From Brachyhypopomus gauderio (lineage: Eukaryota; Chordata; Actinopteri; Gymnotiformes; Hypopomidae), in NCBI RefSeq assembly GCF_052324685.1, contig NW_027506875.1:1913309-1977308 (forward strand): a DNA stretch of 64,000 nucleotides. The letters are read 5' to 3'. Shown here one piece after another: positions 12,616 to 23,511 of the stretch (its first letter is position 1; every line of letters begins with the position of its first letter). The notes beneath the pieces are model-generated. The model was not told the origin of the DNA. It saw only the letters and a list, made by a program, of their open reading frames with translations, and made no database searches. The translations under genes and the position numbers were made by a program.

Positions 12616-14531
12616 CTACTGATAAAACGCATACTGCAGCCTAGACCGTAAGGCCCAGGGAGACCAAACTTGGCAGGATGGTGTAGTCTCTTTGCGAGAC
12701 CGTGCTAAAGCACAGAGACCCACATTGGCCTGATGGTGGCGCTATAGCGCACCATTTTGCGTTTTGGTCCATATCTCCCAAACCGTAGGGCCTAGAAACA
12801 AAATTCCACTTCTGATGGATTCCTTGGCTCAAGCCAAACAAAAAAGCCTCAAGAACCATTAAGCTCCGCCTACTTAGATTTTTTGCTAATTTGCATAATA
12901 TGCAAAACCTACTTTTTTATACTAGTCCCTGGATTTTTATCGGATCACCACAACCTTGGTGTCAAAATATTCAGGAGAATCTCATTATCAAAGTTGCTTA
13001 AAAACATTTTGAGATTTGCATATAGTCTGGCTGACACATGTCAATCAATAGCTCCAAGGCGTGGCCAAATTTACTTAAACAGCCATATCTCAGCAACGCT
13101 TTGACCGATCTTCATAAAATTTTAACAGTTGTTAGGGCACATGACTCCGAGGTCATAGGTCAAAGCTGGCCACGATTGTCCAATAGGGGGCGCTATAACA
13201 TGGGAAAAACTGTTTCTCAGAAACCATTAGTCACATCAAGCCAAAACTTTACAGGCATCATCAGGGGCCCAAGTGATATCAAGACACACAATGATGACAT
13301 CATCACTCAAAAAACATGGCCGCCATGAGCCAATTAATTTTTATTTGAAATAATTGGCCATTTGACAGACTTACCATTGGCCAAACAACATGAAACCTCA
13401 CCACTGTGCATATCTCAGGACTATGTGTCATGCTGTGCAGTTTTAAAACATATGGCCACTAGGTGGCGCTATTTGTGAAAATCATGCATAACTCCTCCAA
13501 ATTTTCACTTAGGAACATGCAACTTGTTTCATTTTATTCCTTGCAGTAGACCTGACAACTTTGCAATTACAAGTCCTATTAAAAAATGCATACTTTTGTC
13601 ACATTCATCTATTGTTTGAAAATAGCTATTTACAAACTAGTCATAGGAATTTGATCCAATTATGGAAAAATTGCTATGAGCATAATCAGTAGACTCTGTA
13701 GGTAAAAACTGAGTAAAAAAATGTTGGATTTTTATTTTTCTGATTGGTCCATTTTCCCATTATATCATTGTGGCCATGCCATATATGACCTATATTGCTA
13801 TAACTCATAAACCATGTATGCAATCAATTCCCAATTTGAAAGGCTTTTATATCCTGAAGTCCTTGTGAGGTATGCCAAGTTTGGTTCAAATTGGCCTGTC
13901 GGGGGCGCTACAGTACCCAAAAACCTAAGAAAACATAAAAACTCATGCTGCAATCTTGTTATGCAGAATACAGACAAGTAATTGGTCTTGTATGATCCAG
14001 ATCAATAAGTTCTATAACATTGCAATTGCATCTTATAACAAAAAGTGCACTGCCTGACCAGAAATGAACCTTTTAATTCACCAAAATGTCATATTGCATT
14101 ACTGAGATTAATGAGATATCAGTATGGTAGTACTTGGGCTCCATCTAGTGGCCAAACATCGGAACGGACTGAAAACTATTTCTCACATGAAATACCACAC
14201 AAACACACACACAAAGCTGATCTCAGCATGTGATTTAGTTCTGTGATTTGAATCATTTTGCCAATACACATTATTTTGATCCTTTTGGGCCTTTAGTGCC
14301 CCAATTGAACATTTTTTTGCACATTGATTTATTTGTGCATTTTTTCCACTCAAACAGCTTCTTTTGGGTCTAAAGGACCTATTGGGTCTATTGCCTATTG
14401 AAGCCAAGTGGCCTATTCGTGTGTGAACCCGCCAATTGCCGCTTGCGGCTATATTTAGGGTTCACACACATAGTGTGGGAAACCTATTGTTATTGCTCGG
14501 ATTTTTCTTTCTTATTATTATTATTATTTTT
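12616..14531 (+). repeat. Array unit 7 (type B)
   Basis: Type B unit almost identical to unit 3 from the B switch onward, including the same short ORF at 14045-14233 as at 5788-5976. This implies recent duplication or conversion across non-adjacent units. CTCF-like motif at 13453-13471. Confidence 0.8.
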
Positions 14532-16418
14532 CTCCGCATAAAACGCATACTGCAGCCTAGACCGTAAGGCCCAGGGAGACCAAACTTGGCAGACTGGTGT
14601 AGTCTGTTTGCGGGACCGTGCTAAAGTACAGAGACCCACATTGGCCTGATGGTGGCGCTATAGCGCAGCATTTTGCGTTTTGGTCCATATCTCCCACCCC
14701 GTAGGTCGTAGAAACAAAATTCCACTTCAGGTGCATTCCTTGGCTCCAGACAAACAAAAAAGCCTCAAGAACCATTAAGCTCCGCCTACTTAGATTTTTT
14801 GCTAATTTGCATAATATGCAAAACCTACTTTTTTATACTAGTCCCTGGTTTTTCATCTGATCACCACAATCTTGGTGTCAAAATATTCACAAGAATCTCA
14901 TTATCAAGGAACATCAACAAAACTGTGACATTGGTATACAGTCTGGTTGTCACATGTCAATCAATAGCTCTGAGGCGTGGCCAAATTGACTTCAGCAGCT
15001 ATATCTCAGCAATGCTTTGACCTATCTTTATGAAAATTTATCAGTTGTTAGGGCACATGACTCAGAGGTCACAGGTCAAAGCTGGCCACGATTGTCCAAT
15101 AGGGGGCGCTATAACATGGGGAAATTTGTTTCTCAGAAACCATTAGTCACATCAAGCCCAAACTTTACAGGCATCATCAGGGGCCCAAGTGGTATCAAGG
15201 CACACAATGATGACCTCATCACTCAAAAAACATGGCCGCCATGAGCCAATTAATTTTTATTTGAATTAATTGGCCATTTGACAGACTTACCATTGGCCAA
15301 TCAACATGAAACCTCATCACTGTGCATATCCCAGGACTATGTGTCATACTGTGCAGTGTTGAAACATTTGGCCACTAGGTGGCGCTATTTGTGAAAATCA
15401 TGCATAACTCCTCCAAATTTTCACTTAGGAACATGCAACTTGTTTCTTTTTATACCTTGCAGTAGACCTGACAACTTTGCAATTACAAGTCCGATTAAAA
15501 AATGCATACTTTTGTCACATTCATCAATTGTTTGAAAATAGCTCTTTAAGAACTAGTCCTAGGAATTTGATCCAATGATGGCAAAAATGGCATAGGCATA
15601 ATCTGTAGACACTGTAGTTAACTAAATATGGAAAAAATGTTGCATTTTTATTTGTCTGATTGGTCAATTTTTCCATTATATCCTTCTGGCCATGCCATAA
15701 ATGACCTTTATTGCTATAACTCATAAACCATGTAAGTGATCAACTCCCAAATTGAAAGGCTTTTATACACTGAGGTCCTTGTGAGGTAGGCCAAGTTTGG
15801 TTCAAATTGGCCTGTCGGAGGCGCTACAGCACCCAAAAACCTGAGAAATCATAAAAACTCACGCAGCAATCTTGTTATGCAGAATGCAGACAAGTAATGG
15901 GGCTTGTATGATTCAGATCAATGAGGTCTATAACATTGCAATTACATCTCATAACAAAAAGTGCACTGCCTGACCAGAAATGAACCTTTTAATTCACCAA
16001 AATGTCATTGCATTACTGAGATTAATGAGATATCAGTATGATAGTACTTGGGCTCCATCTAGTGGCCAAACACCGAAACTGACTGAAAACAATTGCTTAC
16101 ATGAAACACCACACAAACGCACACAAAGCTGATCTCAGCATGTGATTTAGTTCTGTGATCTGAATCATTTTGCCAATACACATTATTTTGATCCTTTTGG
16201 GCCTTTAGTGCCTCAGTTGAATTGAATGTTTTGTCACATTGATTTACTTATGCATTTTTTCCACTCAAACAGCTTCTATTCACTTTTGGGTCTAAAGGAC
16301 CTATTGGGCTTCTTTTTGCCTATTGAGGCCAAGAGGCCAATTTGTTGGTCTAAAAGACCCTTTGGGCTTTTTTGCCTTTTTTTGTGTGAACCCGCCAATC
16401 GCCGCTTGCGGCTATATT
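14532..16418 (+). repeat. Array unit 8 (type A)
   Basis: Near-copy of unit 1. Type A 3' signature near 15545 and strong CTCF-like motif at 15369-15387. Confidence 0.8.
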
Positions 16419-17665
16419 GGCAATTATAATTGCTTAGATAATAATCTAAAACTGTAACTACAGCCTACGGCATACATCCTACAACCATGAAACTTGGCAG
16501 AAAGGTGTAGTCTCTTTGCAAGACCGAGCACAAGTACAGAGACCCATATTGGCCTGATGGTGGCGCTATAGCGCACCATTTTGCGTTTTGATCCATATCT
16601 CCCACACCGTAGGTCCTAGAAACAAAATTCCACTTCAGGTGCATTCCTTGGCTCCAGACAAACAAAAAAGCCTCAAGAACCATTAAGCTCCGCCTACTTA
16701 GATTTTTTGCTAATTTGCATAATATGCAAAACCTACTTTTTTATACTAGTCCCTGGTTTTTCATCGGATCACCACAACCTTGGTGTCAAAATATTCAGGA
16801 GAATCTCATTATCAAAGTTGCTTAAAAACATTTTGAGATTTGCATACAGTCTGGTTGTCACATGTCAATCAATAGCTCCGAGGCGTGGCCAAATTTACTT
16901 AAACAGCTATATCTCAGCAACGCTTTGACCAATCTTTATAAAAATTTATCAGTTGTTAGGGCACATGACTCAGAGGTCACAGGTCAAAGCTGGCCACGAT
17001 TGTCCAATAGGGGGCGCTATAACATGGGAAAAACTGTTTCTCAGAAACCATTAGTCATATTAAGACAAAACTTTACATGCATCATCAGGGGCCCAAGTGG
17101 TATCAAGGCACACATTGATGACATCATCACTTAAAAAACATGGCCACCATTCACCAATTAATTGGTTTTGGCCATTTCACAGGCTTTACATAAGTACATA
17201 CACATGAAACAGATATGGTATGTTCATCTACACACCCACACACATCTGAATCATTTTGGCAATATCTCCCACACTGTAGGGCCTAAGCAGAGAACTGCTA
17301 AACCACGCACGCTGGCCATTCTCACACACGCAGAGTGCCCTCCCTTCCTCCACTCCCTCCAGACTCCCCCGTCCTTCGAACAACCTAATGGCGATGCCTC
17401 CACCCCTCTCTCTTTCACATGCACTCACAAAAACACAGGCCTCTCTAAAAAATAAAACGCAAATACACATTATTTTGATCCTTTTGGGCTTTTAGTGCCT
17501 CAATTGAACCTTTTTTTGCACATTGATGTAATTATGCCTTTTTTCCACTGAAACAGCTTCTTTTCACTTTTAGGTCTAAAGGACCTTATGGGTTTCTTTT
17601 TGCCTATAGAGCCCAAGAGGCCTATTCGTGTGTGAACCCGCCAATTGCCGCTTGCGGCTATATTT
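16419..17665 (+). repeat. Array unit 9 (short terminal unit)
   Basis: Starts with a unit-specific sequence (GGCAATTATAATTGC) in place of the TTA tract. It follows the standard unit to about 17150, then switches to the alternative module also seen in unit 6. It ends with the GCCGCTTGCGGC hairpin at about 17647-17658. This is the array boundary. Confidence 0.75.
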
Positions 17666-17760
17666 GTATTTACATTTTCTCTAATTTATTGGGTTTGAAA
17701 AATTTAGGGTTGAAAATGCTGATCTGCTTATTAAACATGATTAAATTGCAATACTATAAA

Positions 17761-17990
17761 TCATACCAACTGGATTGTCTCACGGATATCAAGGTCAGCA
17801 CAATCCTTGATATCTATTGTGGCTTCTTCTGGGGATCCACCAAACAGCACGTGCAGGATTGCTGGACTCATTCCACCTAGGCATGGCCCACTATGCAAGA
17901 ATGAATGACCAATCATTCTGCCAGCAACAATAAAGAAGTCGCTCTCCAAGAGGAACTGGGAAGTGGATGGAATCAAGTGCTCTTTTTCAC
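17761..17990 (-). CDS. HECT-like gene, last visible exon
   Basis: Acceptor TTTTTGTAG. Encodes LLESDFFIVAGRMIGHSFLH and the GGSPEEA loop. The coding part fits a 224-nt phase-0 exon ending at 17767 before GTATGA. If not spliced, translation ends one codon later at TGA. It is followed within ~100 bp by the repeat array. Confidence 0.8.
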
Positions 17991-20900
17991 CTACAAAAAG
18001 AAGAGTTCCTCCAGGAACTTAAAATAAAAAATTCATAATATATATGTGATAATCTAAAAATGTCAGCCATTGGGTACTCAAACAAAAACAGCTATTTTCA
18101 CGTTTGTCAAATCAGACAGGGTTAGTGTATAGGTCTACAGTTTTTTTTTTTTTTTGGCCTTCTAGCCTGGAATTGACATGGATCGAACACAAAAGTACAA
18201 AAGACCTGATACAGAAGTACTGACAGATCAACAAGTGTTTTAAAAAGAGAAATAAAAATATCTGTAAAATAAAATTAAACAGAAAAACAGATTAACTTAC
18301 CAAAACAAATATCAAAACCATTCTGAAGCTTGGACATGGCTGTTGCAAAGAAATGACGAATAACACCATCACCAATTGCTGGATCTCCTGAAAAAAAAAA
18401 TACAATCCACACAGCAATAAACAGAAAATGTAGTTATGAAGATTTGATTATTTGTTAGTGTGGCAATCCCATGGAATAAACTGTCATGTCAATTAAAGAA
18501 CAAACATGTATACCTCTCTATAATATAGACATTCACAATGATTGTTTTTCTGCCTGCTTACAATTGCTTTTACTATGCTTGCAAAATCTTGTCTAATTCC
18601 TGTTATATTAACGTATATTATCACTTATATTGTTCCTTGTAGTTTTGTTTAACAACCTTTACTTTTGTTAGTAAAAGATTTACCCCTCAGTGTGCATGTC
18701 AAAGGAGAAGCCCATTCAACATGAGCCATTTTATAAAATGACAGAATTGCTCTTTCCCTGTCCTCTGCGCTGTCTCTGAGATCCATGGAAAAACTTAGTG
18801 GTTTTCCAGTTGCATGCTTATTTAAAATGTCTTCTTTGAATCTCCTTGCTGCCTCTTTGGGATCTGGCTCTATTTTCCAATCTTAAACAGTTACAAAATA
18901 AAGATACTTACATTAAATCCACATATGTACAAAAACAAATTACTAAAATAAATCATGTCATGTTTGCATTCAATGTAACTGACCGCCTTGCTCTCCAATG
19001 GGATCTAGATCAACGATCTGAGGAGTGGGCACGTGTCCCTGAGGTGTCACTGGGGCTGGCGTAATTGTCTGATGTGGCACATAGACATCTGTGTTGCTGG
19101 TTTCCTGTATTCCTGTACATGAATTCACATGTCCATCTTCACCTTTGGGGGTACTTGCACATTCTGTGGCTACCTCCATCTGTACTTCAACACTACTCTG
19201 CAAACGTCTTGGATAAAAAGGTGATTTTGTTAGTGTATTAATACTTTTTATATAGCAATCTAGTACAACAAAAGGTCCAAAGTGGAATTATTAATATTAA
19301 TAATGTCACGTTGAGGACCCCGGCCCCTCCCTTTTGGGCATGTGTACACGTTGTCCATGTGCTTTGTCTGCGTCTGTGAAACTCCGTGGTGAGGGCTATG
19401 TCGCGTGATAATCTGTCTCACCTGTGAATCGTCTCGTAATCACATGGGGCTAATGTGGTCTGTCTATTTAATGTGCGCTCGCGCAGTGTCCTGTGCTCGT
19501 CGTTGTCTACAGTCTACACGTTGTGTGCGTTGTGTTGCTGTTTCTCGTGCGCTATTGCGCAATATCTGTCTAAAATAAAAGTGACGCCACAAGAGGGATC
19601 CGTGTCTTATCCTTCACCACGACCCCATCGTCACAAATGAGTAATATTAAAATTATAAGTAATATAAGTTAATATTAATATTAGTTATAAGTAATATTAA
19701 AATTTAAATTCAGTTCATTAAAATGAAAACCTCAATAAAAATACCTACATTTTGACCTTTAGAGAGGTAATTATAGAATAAAAAAATAAATAATTTATTT
19801 TTTGTCACAATGTTTAGACAGTCCATATAAGCTGACCAGACAAAAAAAGTAGTCACCTATCAAGTTAGTAGCAAATAGGATACAGCAGATGGGTGATCAG
19901 GCTATAAATAGCTTTGGGGTGCACCAGGTGATTCATAAATTAAAGAGAGGTGGTACAGTGCATTGACCGTCTCATTTGATGTGTGAAAATGGCCTTTGGT
20001 TCACCCAAATGCAGTCACCTCATAAACAGGCCATTATTAGCATCATCTTTGTGACCAACGTTCTACACATCAAACAAGACATTCACTGCACTGTACCATC
20101 TCTTCTCAGTCTATGAATCTGCAGGAGTCTGAAGTTACTCCTGTCCCACATGCAAGGTGACAACTATTTTGTCTGGTAAGCTTAGTTTTTTTTTTTTTTT
20201 ATACAGTTTGCCCTACATGGTTAATCCTACATTCACGTGCACATACAAACATGCATTTTTCATGGTGGTGCACTTCCTATGCCTCATGCCATTTGTCCCA
20301 GGTATGAAAACATATGCCTTGAGCTAAAAAAAAATGTGATGATGTAGCTGTGTACAGCAGTACCTCCTGCACTCATCACTGTGAGCCTTGATTTGTGAAA
20401 AGGGAAATTCTTCTTCACAGGTGACACAATTCTGAGGTGGTCCAACTAGCTCACTACTGCATTCTGGTTGACATACCTACAGAGGAGTTAAAATGTTACA
20501 ATTAATCACAAGTAATGATGATGTTCACAAAGGGAGCAGCAGTTTTAAAGTGAAGAACTTACAGGCTCTATGTTTAGGTTCCTTTGAAGTGGTCGAATGA
20601 AAATGGTGGCATGACCAATCTGGGTCTGTGGATCTTTTAGATGTCTTACATGGTAGCCCTCATTGGGACAGGGGATAAGGCTCAACTGGCGACTTCGAGT
20701 AGTTCCAGAAATCTTGAGCAATTCAAATCCGCCTCCTTGTCGGAGTTTTGGAAATGCAGCTAAAAGGAATTCTCTGAAATCGTGTGGATTTGTCTGACAA
20801 CCTGAAAAGAGAAGTCAGAAAACAAAATGCAAAAAGTGCAGTTTTCAAACTTTCACCTACACAGTTTGGTAACTGTGATGACATACACACCTTTAAATGT

Positions 20901-22338
20901 AAGACGTTTCTCTCGTAATCCTGCAGCGATAAGCTTTTGTTTGGCAAAACGATTGGGGACGAATTCCTCATTTTTGTCCTCAAGACAACAGAAGACATGG
21001 GTGTAAGAACTGAGTTGTGCAGGCACAACAAAGCGCCGATTACTTGTCCTTCTCCCTCCTTGTGTGTAAGGCCCAAACAGTCTTGAAACCTCAGCTAAGT
21101 GAAGAGAAAATGCAATAAGGAAAAATGCTAGCATCAATGCATTAAGGAAGAACAGCTACACATGAATGAAAATTCCTTATTACATATACATTGTAAAATA
21201 TTTTGATAGCTAGCTAAATATATTCGAAATCCATTTTCTTTGTAAGGGGCATGCAGCGTGGTCGTTTGATGCAAAAGAGAAACATACCAGAGTTCAGTAT
21301 TTTAACCTTGAAACATTTATTGAAGCTTACAAAGATATTTGGAGAGGAGCAAAAGTGCACACAGACTATCTGTAGCACACCAAATGCAGCTCTGACTAAA
21401 CTAAGTTCTCACAGTCTTTTGTCTCATCGAGAGCAGCTCCCACCCTCGTTACTCACACCTGCTCTGCCAGTCACACTATATCCTAGCTCAACTATAATCT
21501 TCCATTCAACCTACAATCTAGTTTTCTGCCGAACAATATTACAGTTAAACATTTACTTTATTAATGCATAGTTAGTTAAGCTTATAATAAACATGATGAT
21601 CTTTCATTAAACTTATAATCCGATAGGCGCTACTATATTGGTGATGGTATATACAGGGTTGCCAACTCTCACTCATTGAGCATGAGACACACGCATTTGA
21701 CCGTCTTCACACACTCACACATCAGATTTCACACGCCGAAAAAAATCTAGTTTATTTATCTCAGATCCACATCTATGATTCAATGAGTTACTAGTTCGCT
21801 GTGGCTCTAACCACTGGCGATCGATCGATCGCGATATAACACTTTCGCGTCCATTTTACACCCTCCCCCGCTAACAATTTACACTCGCCAACCCCCTCCC
21901 CCACCCCCCCAGGTTCAAATCTCACTCCAAGTGATCTTGAAAAGTTGGCAACCCTCTGTATATAAGGCCACCTCATCATGTTGGGTTTAATATGTTCGTA
22001 TTTAATGAGCACGTTCCGCTGGGAGTCCAGTTTGTAATCCAGTACCTCTGTAGAAACCTACCGTCCACGGGATGGCGGAGTGTCATGGTCTGTGATAACG
22101 TGGCAGGCGGACTTGGCGCGGTTGCGGTAGCGGGCGGTGCTACACAAAATATTGAACACCAGTAAGCTTGATCAGTTTAGATTAATATGGCAGCCGTTAA
22201 GCTTTTCGTGAATCACTTTAATGTTATTTCTGATCGAAATGTTTATTATACCGAAACAAACAGAAGAAACTTACTGTTTTCAAGCTGGTTTGCAACATCC
22301 CGCAGAAGATCTGCCAGTGGTCTCCCACTTGAAGCCAT
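17761..22338 (-). CDS. G2/M phase-specific E3 ubiquitin ligase-like (HECT family) gene, 3' part missing
   Basis: Eight exons join with matching phases into 451 codons: 22338-22275, 21094-20891, 20801-20563, 20476-20364, 19207-18984, 18881-18684, 18387-18301, 17990-17767. The start MASSGRPLADLLRDVANQLE opens exon 1. Residues ~90-169 form a conserved module typical of this teleost-expanded family. A C2HC zinc knuckle is visible (C186, C189, H201, C205). From about residue 283 the protein enters the N-lobe of a HECT domain (LSFSMDLRDSAEDRERAILS, then GDGVIRHFFATAM and SGPCLGGMSPAILHVLFGG). The C-lobe with the catalytic cysteine is absent. After ETIQL the frame reads Val then TGA at 17761-17763. 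A good donor (GTATGA) lies at the same place, so either the gene is truncated or its last exons lie beyond the repeat array, left of the window. Family assignment is from recall of conserved residues. Confidence 0.8.
18301..18387 (-). CDS. HECT-like gene, exon 7
   Basis: 87 nt. Poly-T acceptor TTTTTTCAG, donor GTAAGT. Encodes GDPAIGDGVIRHFFATAMSK, the N-lobe helix in which HECT proteins carry a GGxxREFF-like motif. Confidence 0.85.
18684..18881 (-). CDS. HECT-like gene, exon 6
   Basis: 198 nt. Acceptor TGTTTAAG, donor GTAAAT. Start of the HECT-related part: RRFKEDILNKHATGKPLSFS and YKMAHVEWASPLTCTLRG. Confidence 0.85.
18984..19207 (-). CDS. HECT-like gene, exon 5 (linker)
   Basis: 224 nt. 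Acceptor TTATCCAAG, donor GTCAGT. Encodes a low-complexity acidic and Thr/Pro-rich linker before the HECT region. Confidence 0.75.
19304..19635. mobile_element. Putative solo LTR (332 bp) in intron 4 of the HECT-like gene
   Basis: Begins TGTCACG and ends GTCACA, the TG...CA form of a retroviral-type LTR. Inside are a TATA-like CTATTTAATG and a polyadenylation-type AAAATAAAAG. Flanks AATAA and AATGA share 4 of 5 bases as a possible target duplication. No internal gag or pol sequence is seen. Gypsy-like origin is a guess. Confidence 0.5.
19828..20184. mobile_element. Long-TIR MITE in intron 4 of the HECT-like gene
   Basis: Inverted termini of ~30 bp (19828-19858 and 20154-20184; AGCTGACCAGACAAAA against AGCTTACCAGACAAAA) flanked by TA. 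A second inverted pair lies inside (GGTGGTACAGTGCATTGACC region with its partner near 20070-20105), so most of the 357 bp folds on itself. The TA flanks suggest a Tc1/mariner-type non-autonomous element. Confidence 0.65.
20364..20476 (-). CDS. HECT-like gene, exon 4 (C2HC zinc knuckle)
   Basis: 113 nt. Acceptor CTCTGTAG, donor GTACTG. Encodes CVTCEEEFPFSQIKAHSDEC, a UBZ/C2HC-like zinc-binding motif with all four ligands present. Confidence 0.85.
20563..20801 (-). CDS. HECT-like gene, exon 3
   Basis: 239 nt. Acceptor CTTTTCAG, donor GTAAGT. Encodes FREFLLAAFPKLRQGGGFEL and LIPCPNEGYHVRHLKDPQTQ, the most recognisable segment of this family before the zinc knuckle. Confidence 0.85.
20891..21094 (-). 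CDS. HECT-like gene, exon 2
   Basis: 204 nt. Acceptor TTCACTTAG, donor GTGTGT. Encodes residues 22-89, including VSRLFGPYTQGGRRTSNRRF and a basic C-terminal stretch. Confidence 0.85.
21654..21958. mobile_element. Non-autonomous hAT-like element, copy 1 (CAGGGTTGCCAAC termini)
   Basis: About 305 bp starting CAGGGTTGCCAACTCTCAC and ending AGTTGGCAACCCTCTG, flanked by TATATA on both sides. Interior shares ACTGGCGATCGAT and TCAAATCTCACTCCAAG with copies at 42500-42818 and 57716-57932. Located upstream of exon 2 inside intron 1 of the HECT-like gene. Confidence 0.7.
22275..22338 (-). CDS. HECT-like gene, exon 1
   Basis: 64 nt from ATG (22338). Encodes the first 21 residues, ends in phase 1, and is followed by the donor GTAAGT. 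Confidence 0.75.
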
Positions 22339-22479
22339 TGCTTAACTGAAGGATAGCGCCACTGAGTAAAGTCACGTAACGATCGAGTTGTAAGAAATCT
22401 GTTGCTTTTGTCTGTTTCGCCGGCTGACCAATCGTACTTTAGAGTGTGGCTAGCACCGCTCACCTCATTAACATACAAA

Positions 22480-22830
22480 TGCAGAAATACAGAAATAAAT
22501 AAATGTGGAAATGTGGAAATACAGGAATAAATGAATAAATAAATAAATGTGGAAATAAATAAATACATGTGGAAAAAAATAAATAAATGTGGAAATAAAT
22601 AAATAAATGGGGAAATAAATAAATAAATGTATAAATAAATATAGAAATACAGAAATAAATAAATAAATATATACATTTATTTATGTATTTAAGGATTTAT
22701 TTGTACATTTATTTATTCATTCATTTATATATTTATGTATTTAATCATTTATTTGTGCATTTATTAATTTATTCATTTATATTTTTATGTATATACTGAT
22801 TTATTTGTACATGTATTTATTTATTCTTAT
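22480..22830. repeat. AAAT/ATTT-rich degenerate tandem tract
   Basis: About 350 bp of AAATAAATGTGG-type repeats that pass into TTTATTTATTCATTTATAT on the complementary pattern. It lies just upstream of the HECT-like start codon. Confidence 0.85.
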
Positions 22831-22839
22831 GTCATTTTT

Positions 22840-23511
22840 TGTCCTCCATAAAAATGACGTAATCGCGGTGGCTCCGCCCGTGGAGAATAAAAAACCCCTG
22901 CAAAACCGGGGAAAGAACATTTTTACCTGACCAGAGACCGTATATATACACACATCAGGCATCAAACGTAAATATGGCTTTGCAGTGTTGTCCGAAACGA
23001 TAGTTAACAAATACGAGCCTCTTGTAATTCCAGGACGAAACATGAGAGAACGTGAAGACGTTAAGATTGGGCGTTTTGAAAATAAACAACTATAAACTAA
23101 TGTGATAAAAAAGCGAATTATTTCGATTCATTTCGAGTATATGTATAAATATTTAACTTAATTAAGTTTAACGTGCTGGGAAATATTGAAATGGACCTTT
23201 AAAGTGACGTACAAGTGCTTTAATTCCACCTTGTATAGGTGTATGAACCCGGCAAACATGACTTTGTCCATCGCGCTGAAGCGCGGTGCGCGCGCGAAGT
23301 TACAAAATTCGAGAGGTGCACGACCTCGCGCAGCGACAGCGCGCGAGGCCCTCGCGCACGGGCGGAGCCTCCGCGATTACGTCATTTTCGCCGCGCGGAC
23401 CCTCGCGCCGCTCGCGTCGCGTCGGCTACTCGACGCGCCGCTTGCGGCGCGAGGGTCCGCGCGGCGAAAATGACGTAATCGCTGTGGCTCCGCCCGTATG
23501 GCTCCGCTGTG
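22840..23511 (+). mobile_element. GC-ended foldback repeat element, copy A
   Basis: Dispersed element related to 52085-52570 (same strand) and 62530-63060 (opposite strand). Shared blocks include GAAGACGTTAAGATTGGGCG, the GTATGAACCC...CAAACATGAC region, and the GTGCACGACCTCGCG region. Copy A lacks an internal ~170-bp segment present in the third copy. Both ends carry GACGTAATCGC followed by GTGGCTCCGCCCG. No coding capacity. Confidence 0.65.
23359..23498. repeat. GC-rich near-perfect inverted repeat
   Basis: An arm beginning near 23359 (ACGGGCGGAGCC, then GCGATTACGTCATTTTCGCC and GCGCGGACCCTCGCGCCGC) is inverted at ~23443-23497. About 39 bp pair perfectly, with a further ~14 bp showing a few mismatches, around a ~30-base loop. 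Both arms include TGACGTAA, a CRE-like core. Confidence 0.8.

Larger units (their letters stand above)
1..17665. repeat. Macrosatellite-like tandem array, ~1.9 kb unit
   Basis: Head-to-tail array of a long non-coding repeat. Landmarks recur in the same order in each unit: a start with GCATAAAACGCATACTGCAG, then an octamer palindrome, an AGGGGGCGCTATAACATGG block, a CCACTAGGTGGCGCTA block, a CCATCTAGTGGCCAAACA block, and an end with GCCGCTTGCGGCTATATTT. Successive starts lie at 427, 2389, 4359, 6215, 8078, 10010, 12616, 14532 and 16419, giving periods of about 1856-1970 bp, apart from one long unit (2606 bp) and a short last unit. No ORF above about 145 codons exists, and the conserved short ORFs only reflect high sequence identity. 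I do not recognise the family. It may be a satellite derived from a DNA transposon. The array ends at about 17665, just downstream of a HECT-like gene on the other strand. Confidence 0.9.

Noticed and set aside
215..17134. Sets of 60-145 codon ORFs conserved between array units
   Set aside because: Conserved only because units are nearly identical in DNA. They differ by frame breaks between types A and B, overlap on both strands, and show no domain or codon bias.
22224..22676. 150-codon minus-strand ORF
   Set aside because: Mostly translation of the AAAT-rich tract (FIYLF repeats). It overlaps exon 1 of the HECT-like gene in the wrong frame.
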